A stretch of 64,000 nucleotides of DNA, taken from NCBI RefSeq assembly GCF_950295315.1, contig NW_026647594.1, forward strand, positions 1 through 64,000, given 5' to 3'. The translations under genes and the position numbers were made by a program. Positions 57,655 through 64,000 of the stretch are shown here, one piece after another (the first letter of the stretch is position 1; the number at the start of each line of letters is the position of its first letter). This DNA comes from Erinaceus europaeus (Eukaryota > Chordata > Mammalia > Eulipotyphla > Erinaceidae). Under the pieces are notes generated by a model, which worked only from the letters and a program-made list of their open reading frames with translations, did no database searches and was not told the origin of the DNA.

Positions 57655-60600
57655 CTTGTCATTTTTAAGCCAGGTTCTAGTAGGAATGAACATGTCTGGC
57701 TCCACTCAGAAACATTTCTTTTTAATATTTACTATGGCTTTCAATTTCCCATCCTTTCCCATCCAAGTTCAGCTCATTAGCAAATCCTGTAACAAGTCTA
57801 GAATGAAATTTTCAAGAGAAAATGATCTTCTCTCCTACTTCCAAAAGCCTAAAGATTCAGTGGAAAGACAGAGGTATTTATTCTTTCTAGCGTAGGTGAT
57901 TGTCTTATGATTAATAAAGAAGTAGCTACAATTCAAGGGCCAGAGGGTAAGCTGTTGCCCAGGGGTTCTGTTCAACATTTTGTTAATTAGGAAATTCCTG
58001 AGCCCAATTAGTCAAGTAATGATTTGAATATTTTCTTTGTAAATAGATTTAAGTAAATTAGTTCTCCAGGACCATATTTAAAGCTGAATCTCCATCAAAA
58101 TCCAAAGGCACACATCTGTGAAAAATGGCAAAAAAGGCTCCCAAGTTCTAGGTTTAATCCACCATACCACCATAAACCAGAGTTGAGCAGTGCTCTGGTA
58201 AAAAAATAATAATAATCTAAATAAAAAATAAATCTACCATCCTCAAAGTATGTCTTTGGGGGAAAAACAATTTCATGGGAGGAGAAGAATGGAGATTCCT
58301 TTTGAGAGATAAGAACAACTTTTTGGGAAAATTTGACCAGTGAGGAAAGCAGAATTTTATGTGTAGACATGTTTTTTTTTTTCACCGTGTCTCTTCTGGC
58401 TAACATCCTAGCTGGCCTTCTGTTACCCCTTCACAATGTCCTCGGTGTTAACTAAGCTATTTAAAGATGGCATCGAAGAACACATGGTGAGTTCCTCTCC
58501 ATTTCTTAATCTCATATGTGAAGGTGGTGTGCATGTTACTAATCGCCACTTATTTTTCTCTAATCCGTCTTTATAATGCCTACTTAAGCAGTATCTGAAG
58601 AACTCAAATGGGTAGAGGATAATATTACCTGTTTGGACACCAGAGAACATTCATATTTAATCTTTTTTTCCCCTTCTTTCTCTCACTCATTCATTGGCCC
58701 ATGTACTCCCAATGTGCAGGTGTTTAAAATCCCTGAAAATTATGCTTTCTCTTCATTTTTTGCTGAGTTTATGTGTGAAGAAATATATTATTTTAAAGGT
58801 CTGTTTTCTTTTTTATAAATTTTATTTTTGAAAGAGATGCAGACACACACACAGAGAGAAACCCATATTTAATTTTAAATGTCTTTTTTTCAGAAATGTT
58901 TATTTTAATATTCTATTTACTTATCTATTACCTGGGTAGAGACAGAAATTGAGAGGGAAGCAGGAGATGGTGAGATTAGAGAAAGGACAATTAGGAAAGT
59001 GCCCTTCATTTTCCCAGGATGCCAGTTTTGACCTGTGAACTTCTGACCTGCATGTGGTGTGCAGGTGCCAGTGTCAGCAGAATGAGTGACTATTCCATGA
59101 ACTAATGTCCCCACATTTGGCTTCTGTCTGGGAAGTGCTGGCTAAGGAGTAAAAGGCTAGTAGCTGAGGGACTAGTGTGGGAGAGGCTTCACCTTGAACT
59201 TTGCTGTGAAGTGTGCTGATGACAGTAACAGCCATCCAGAAATCAGAAGTGCACCATCTCTATTCTCTGCTACTGTCTCCTCCTGTGCTGACTTCAGACT
59301 CAGCCATGTACTTGCTGTGGCCCCCGGGACATTGACAGGTGGGAATCAGGCAGAGTCCTCAGTGCCTGTCTGGCTGTGGGGAGCCCTACTTCCAGCACTG
59401 AGGAAGCTAGGTGCCACCCTGTGGAGGCCTGGGGAACAGGCAAGACACGCATAGTAGCTCCAGTGGAGCTGTTAGCTGCCTGCAGACACACATGACCTCA
59501 GCTGATGCAGAGCTGCCCTGAGGAGCCCACCAAGGGCTGATCTGACCCTGAGCAAAGAGAGGGGTCATCTAAGGCACAGAGTCATGAAGTGATATTTATT
59601 ATAGCAATAAGCAAGAAAGTACAGTAAAAGACTATATAACTACATATATACCATGAAAAGAATAATAAGTGAGAAGTTTCTGTGAAAAGACTAGGGTGTA
59701 AGGGATCAAGGAAAATGACTCAAATGAAATGAGCTGGATATGGAATGTTGACATTTTCCATTGTGACCCCACTAGACAAAAAGTTTAAAAGAAGTGTCTT
59801 AGTCAGATGGCTTCATGTCTTCCACCAGGAGTTTTACACATAGATGGCAGCAAAGAGGAATAATTCAAAATTCTGCAAACTATTAGAATATAATTGTTCT
59901 CAATTGTATATCATACTAATAGGAAAAAGAAAGGGTCAGTTCTCAGAAGGGGAAAGCTGGCTGTAGGCATTCCAGCAGACACCCAGGTGGCGTCACTGAT
60001 TGCAGACCTGCCAGGGGAGCCCCCAGCAAGGTGCTGAGAGGACCCCTGAGCTCCTTAGCAGCTGAGCAGGGTGTAGATAGACAGGGTGCTGCCTGGACCC
60101 CGCTCAGAGAGGTCTGAGATGGTCCATCACTGCGCCTTTCTGTAGGTGTCTCTCTCCCAGCTTGGAATTAGGAGGCTGTCTTACTGTCATGCCTGAAATG
60201 AAAAACAGAGAGCTGTCTTAGTTAAGTCACATTCTCAGATAGTAGCTTCCTCTTGATTCCTGAAGAAATGTATTAGCCCAGGAGAAAATTTCTCCAAGGA
60301 GATAAATGCATGAAGGGGCTGAGTATTGCCCACCTGGTGAGCACACATGCCACAGTGAGCAAGGACCTGGGTTCTTGCCCCTGTGTTCACATGCAGAAAA
60401 GGAAAGCTTCAGGAGCTGGAAAGCAGAGCTGTAGGTATCTCTCTTTCTCTGTCTCTCCCTCCCATTTTAATTACTGTCTCTAGCCATTAGGTAAATTTAA
60501 TTATTATCAAAAGCATTAAATATATTAAAACCTAGTCAGCACATAGTAGAAACCTTTCCTCTCAAATCAATACAGCAAATGTCTGCAGCCCCCACCCAGA

Positions 60601-60847
60601 CTGTGCTGCCAGAAGAATGAAGTCTTGTCCTTGCTGGGATGTGATTCTCTTGACTTGTTTCAATCAAGCAGAACACTGTGCGTCTCATACAGACTGGTTG
60701 CTAGATTAATCTCACATGGCCTAGGCTCACCCAGACTCATGGTGTAGATGAGCGGTGTCCAGGAGCCTGGTCACCTTTGTACCACTGGCATCAGTCAGGA
60801 AGAAGGCGCCTACCTCTAACAGGAACAGGGGACCAGGATGGAGGGCC

Positions 60848-61276
60848 TCACTCCTCCCTCTCCTCTTCGTTAATCTCTGTATGGTTGTGGGTGCACAGCA
60901 CGGCCATGAGGCAGGAGAACTGAGTGTGGGTGGCCTCCTCCTTCTGGTGGACCAGATGGACACAGTCCCTGATATCCTCCACTGCCAGGTTCACGGGGAT
61001 GATGGGGTTGCCCAGGGCATAGTTGTAGAGTGACACCTTGTGGGTGGCCCTGTCCCCATAACCCATCAGATAGTCAACCCTGAGCTCAGAGGCGGTGAGG
61101 TCCAGCAGAGGCAGCCATGAGAGGGCCCCGTGCAGACGGTTGGACACGGAGCTCTGCCACATCATGGAGGGCGGTGACAGTGTTACCCCTCTGGTCCACA
61201 GCCACCAAGATGCCCTTCTGGTGGCCTCTGCCAACAGAGCTGCCAGGGTCCAGGTAGAATCACCTCCAGCACAGAT
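60848..61276 (-). pseudogene. Unidentified coding-like block, right copy
   Basis: Partner of 33,468-33,902. It retains the stretch NPIIPVNLAVEDIRDCVHLV, which is broken in the left copy by an 8-bp gap, and ends EEEREE-stop at 60,848. It has a one-base deletion near the start (CTGGCAGC against CTGGGCAGC) and an 11-bp deletion near the middle. Each copy has different lesions. A possible following exon lies at about 60,815-60,732 (FFLTDASGTKVTRLLDTAHL). Family not recognised. Confidence 0.5.
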
Positions 61277-61319
61277 ACCTGTGAACATAGCAGTGGGTTT
61301 AGCAATGGACAAAGGAGGC

Positions 61320-61789
61320 TGTTGGTATGCATGAGACCCCTTCTGTTTCATTTGGTTTTAATCCCCCCTGCTTAACACTATTCTATTTACATAACCACTT
61401 CATTCTATTTATATAACCGCTGTTAACAAGTACCTCCCTCCAGGGCATTGGTTCAATCCCCACTGTTTCATGATATGTTTTTGCTCCACCCCCCCTCCTT
61501 GTCACACCCTGATCCTCTCCTTGTCACACTCTGATTGTCACCAGTCACTTTTCTCTCCACCCTCTCTATGTCACACCCTGTTTTCACCCTACTTGGCAAG
61601 TATATATAAAGACAGCATTGTGAGTTTTAGAGTACTTTACCTTGAGTTTAGCTTAGCTAGTCTTAGATTGTGCTGCGTCCTGCATGAATAAAGAGATACT
61701 GCCTACAGCTCAACTATGAGTCCCTGGTCGTCTGTTACCTGCCTGTGAAGCCAGCCCGGCGAAAACAACCTAACCCGTCGAAAACGACA
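61320..61789 (+). mobile_element. Solo LTR of an endogenous retrovirus (class II-like)
   Basis: 470 bp starting TGTTGGTATG and ending AACGACA, with TATATAAA at about 61,603 and AATAAA at about 61,686. It is flanked by GGAGGC at 61,314-61,319 and 61,790-61,795. A 6-bp duplication fits class II (ERV-K/IAP-type) elements. No internal viral genes are present. The left C arm has the empty site near 33,425. It lies between the two gene-like blocks of the C arm. Confidence 0.9.
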
Positions 61790-61991
61790 GGAGGCAACCC
61801 AGAGAGCAGAGCAGAGGCAGTGAGAGGATGAAGAACTCCGAGAACCAAGGGGCCGAGGGTCCACTACCTCACTGACACCATTGCAGACGGACTGATGGGG
61901 AGAGCAAACACAGTCTAAAATCTTGGAGATGATTCCTGCATATCAGCCAGAAAATGTTTAATGAGGACTTGAGACAGGAGACCAGGAGTCC

Positions 61992-62410
61992 CTAATTTTT
62001 ACTGAATTTGCAGGTGTGGAACTGGAGTTGGCTTTTTAATTGAGAACTTAAGAGGTTTCTGTAAAGTTGACACTGGAAGTTATCATGCTGGGTCATTGTT
62101 AATTCTGGTGTATATTCTGGTCCCATTTCCCCAGGGAGTTTGTTTTTCAGTGTCCTGAGCTTGTTTTCAGGAGGGGATAGATGGCCAGAGAGGTGGCACT
62201 TGCAGCAAAGGGTGCAGTTCCCCTCTCCCCTGCTGACCTGACCTGGGGACCTGGACTTGAGGAGGAGCTGACCTGGGGTGTCCTCTAGTAGCTGCTCCAA
62301 AAGGAAAGATTCCTGGCGGCTGGAAGCTGAGCTGGAGTCTTCCTGTTCCTGTGACAGGTCCTCAGTCACGGGCGGTGGTGCCATTCCATTTTCATGGTGA
62401 CAGTCACAGT
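61992..62410 (-). pseudogene. PH gene last exon, right copy, longer frame
   Basis: Acceptor CTCCTCACAG before 62,410. The frame is open for about 139 codons to a stop at 61,992-61,994, against about 41 codons in the left copy. It starts like the left exon (MAPPPVTEDLSQ) and continues EQEDSSSASSRQESFLLEQL and a Cys/His segment (CTLCCKCHLSGH). The preceding exons of this copy are damaged, so it is probably not expressed as a full protein. Confidence 0.55.
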
Positions 62411-62624
62411 CTGTGAGGAGAGAAATCCAAGCATAGGTTCAGGCTGAGGTGCCGTGATGAGCCCATCATGACCACATAGTGTGCCCACAGCTTAGCAAGG
62501 GAGCTGTGTTTTTCTTGGAGACATGCATGGTTTCTGGGGGCTACTGAGTTCCTGCCAATCCTGCGTCCCCCCCATGGGATTGGTTTTCAGGGTCATGAGC
62601 TTGTTTCAGGAAGGAAGATCTGAC

Positions 62625-62771
62625 CTGGTAGGAGGCATTTACAGGAACCCAAGGGGTCCCCTCTCCCCTGATGGTCTCCACATGCCAGGCTGGGGGAGTC
62701 ATCGGCTGCTAGTGGAAGCTCCTCAGTGGCCGGCATTTGGCCCACTTCATGCTCCTACAGATGTTTGCCAT
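62625..62771 (-). pseudogene. PH gene exon 7, right copy, inactivated
   Basis: The acceptor reads CTCCATCTGG instead of CTCCATCTAG, and the sixth codon is TAG where the left copy has CAG. The donor GTCAGA is intact. Confidence 0.8.
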
Positions 62772-63265
62772 CCAGATGGAGAGAAACCTCAGTCTAGTTC
62801 CAGGCTGACCATGAAGAGACTCATCTCATGTAGAATATGACACACGGGCCTTCTCCTGGACCTTCTGTGCTAAGAAGGCTGTGTCTCTGTGTCTCTGTGT
62901 CTCTGTGTCCCTGAATCTGACAGGAGACCCTGCCCTCACATGTGCCCAAGAACAATGTTGACAAAATAAAGAGGAAGATGCTCTTATACATTCCTGTGCC
63001 TGGAATGCCATGAATTCCTCATGAGGAAGAGCTCTACAGAGAAGCCCAATCTGCCACAGAGAAAGAAGTAGAGAAGCAAGGACTGTCCCTAGAGCCTGTT
63101 ACAGAGCAGTGAGTTGGTCACTGTCTATTGAATGCATGGAGGCCTGTTACCTGTGCTTTTCCCTGTCAGAAGGTATTGAAGCAAAGCTGGAAACCATTTA
63201 CTCTGAGTATTTGCAGTTAATGTCTCACTCCAATCAGCCTCTTCTCAGATTGCCCTGACACTCAC

Positions 63266-63330
63266 CTGCAGGTGACTCTGGTTTCTTCCATTCTGAAACT
63301 CACAGGTCCCTGATAATCTTCCTCAGAGTC
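63266..63330 (-). pseudogene. PH gene exon 6, right copy, two-base deletion
   Basis: Starts after TCTCTCCCAG and encodes DSEEDYQGPVSFRMEE. A two-base loss near the end shifts the exit phase from 1 to 2 before GTGAGT. Confidence 0.75.
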
Positions 63331-63647
63331 CTGGGAGAGAAAGAATTCAGGGTAACAATAAACCTTGGGAGTGAGCTCTGGAAGAACACATTTCCCAGCA
63401 ACTCTGTTTCTCCAGAGAGAGAGAGAGAGAGCCCTGTGTCCAGCACCAAAGCTACTTGAACCCTGGGGGTGACTGTGGTTTAGAGTTGACACTAGAGTTT
63501 AGTGATTCCTTGGGTTTTCAGTGCATGTTCAGAAGTGTGTTGACAAGGATATGTGGGTTTCTTCCTTCTTGCTCTCTAGTCTCAGGATATACACACAGGT
63601 AACTACCAGTTGAGTGAATAATTTGTAATTTGAAGTGCCAACTATCT

Positions 63648-63926
63648 TGGGAGTCGGGCCTTAGTGCCGCAGGTTAAGCACACTTGGCACTAATCACAAG
63701 GACTGGTGTAAGGATCCCGACTCGATTCTCGGGCTCCCACCTGTAGAGGAGCCACTTCACAAGCAGTGAAGCAGGTCTGCAGGTGTCTATCTTTCTTTCC
63801 CCCTCTCTGTCTTCCCCTCCTCTCTCCATTTCTCTCTGTCCTATCCAATTACGATGACAACAACAATCATAACTACAGACATATAACAAGAGCAACAAAT
63901 GGAATAAATAAATATTAAAAAAAATT
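63648..63926 (+). mobile_element. ERI-1-type SINE
   Basis: GGGAGTCGGGCCTTAGTGCC head, CT-rich body and ACAACAACAATCATAAC tail, just outside the right C arm. Confidence 0.93.
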
Positions 63927-64000
63927 AAACTTTAAAAAATATGTCAGCTATCTAATCAAATTATTGGAAAGCAAAAACCCACAATTCCCCCAACGTGATG

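Larger units (their letters stand above)
57655..63585 (-). repeat. Repeat C, right arm
   Basis: The reverse complement of 31,640-37,383. It carries a solo LTR absent from the left arm and lacks the left arm's SINE. The 35,245 frame differs from its 59,300-59,491 partner by 3 of 63 residues. Confidence 0.95.

Noticed and set aside
61320..61789. An intact provirus
   Set aside because: Only a single LTR with its target duplication is present, with no internal sequence.

Overview
Mammalian nuclear DNA, most likely from a hedgehog (Erinaceidae, e.g. Erinaceus europaeus). The main clue is dozens of tRNA-derived SINEs whose head reads GGGAGTCGGGCGGTAGC, followed by a CT-rich body and an AACAACAATAA tail, which I recognise as the hedgehog ERI type. 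A second, ERI-2-like SINE and truncated L1 3' ends are also present. There are no prokaryotic features.

The window is ampliconic: most of it is built from large inverted and direct repeats. Palindrome A has arms 1,560-14,398 and 14,799-24,556 around a 400-bp spacer. Single-copy DNA at 24,557-31,640 carries the 5' exons of a gene with an ARHGAP20/TAGAP-type PH domain. Repeat C has its left arm at 31,640-37,383 and its inverted right arm at 57,655-63,585, and holds the 3' exons of that gene. Bases 1-1,564 recur in direct orientation at 38,067-39,650. L1-derived and SINE-rich DNA fills 39,651-43,908. Palindrome B (about 43,909-56,778) is a second, deleted copy of palindrome A. It lies between the two C arms, and its spacer is inverted relative to A.

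The best protein-coding candidate is an eight-exon plus-strand model, 25,026-32,937. All seven junctions keep the frame, and it predicts 278 residues with a PH domain but no RhoGAP domain in the window. The inverted copy of its last exons (61,992-63,330) has private lesions. Downstream, in both C arms, lies a further unidentified coding-like block (33,468-33,902 and 60,848-61,276). A processed YBX1 pseudogene sits at the B/C junction.

A CpG-rich block of about 1.9 kb occurs three times (7.0-8.9, 20.6-22.4 and 50.5-52.4 kb). It looks like a promoter island, but I could not identify its gene.

Several insertions are present in one copy and absent from its partner with clean target-site duplications: an L1 end at 19,666, a solo LTR at 61,320, and SINEs at 13,307 and 36,711. 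They give a relative order for the duplications.
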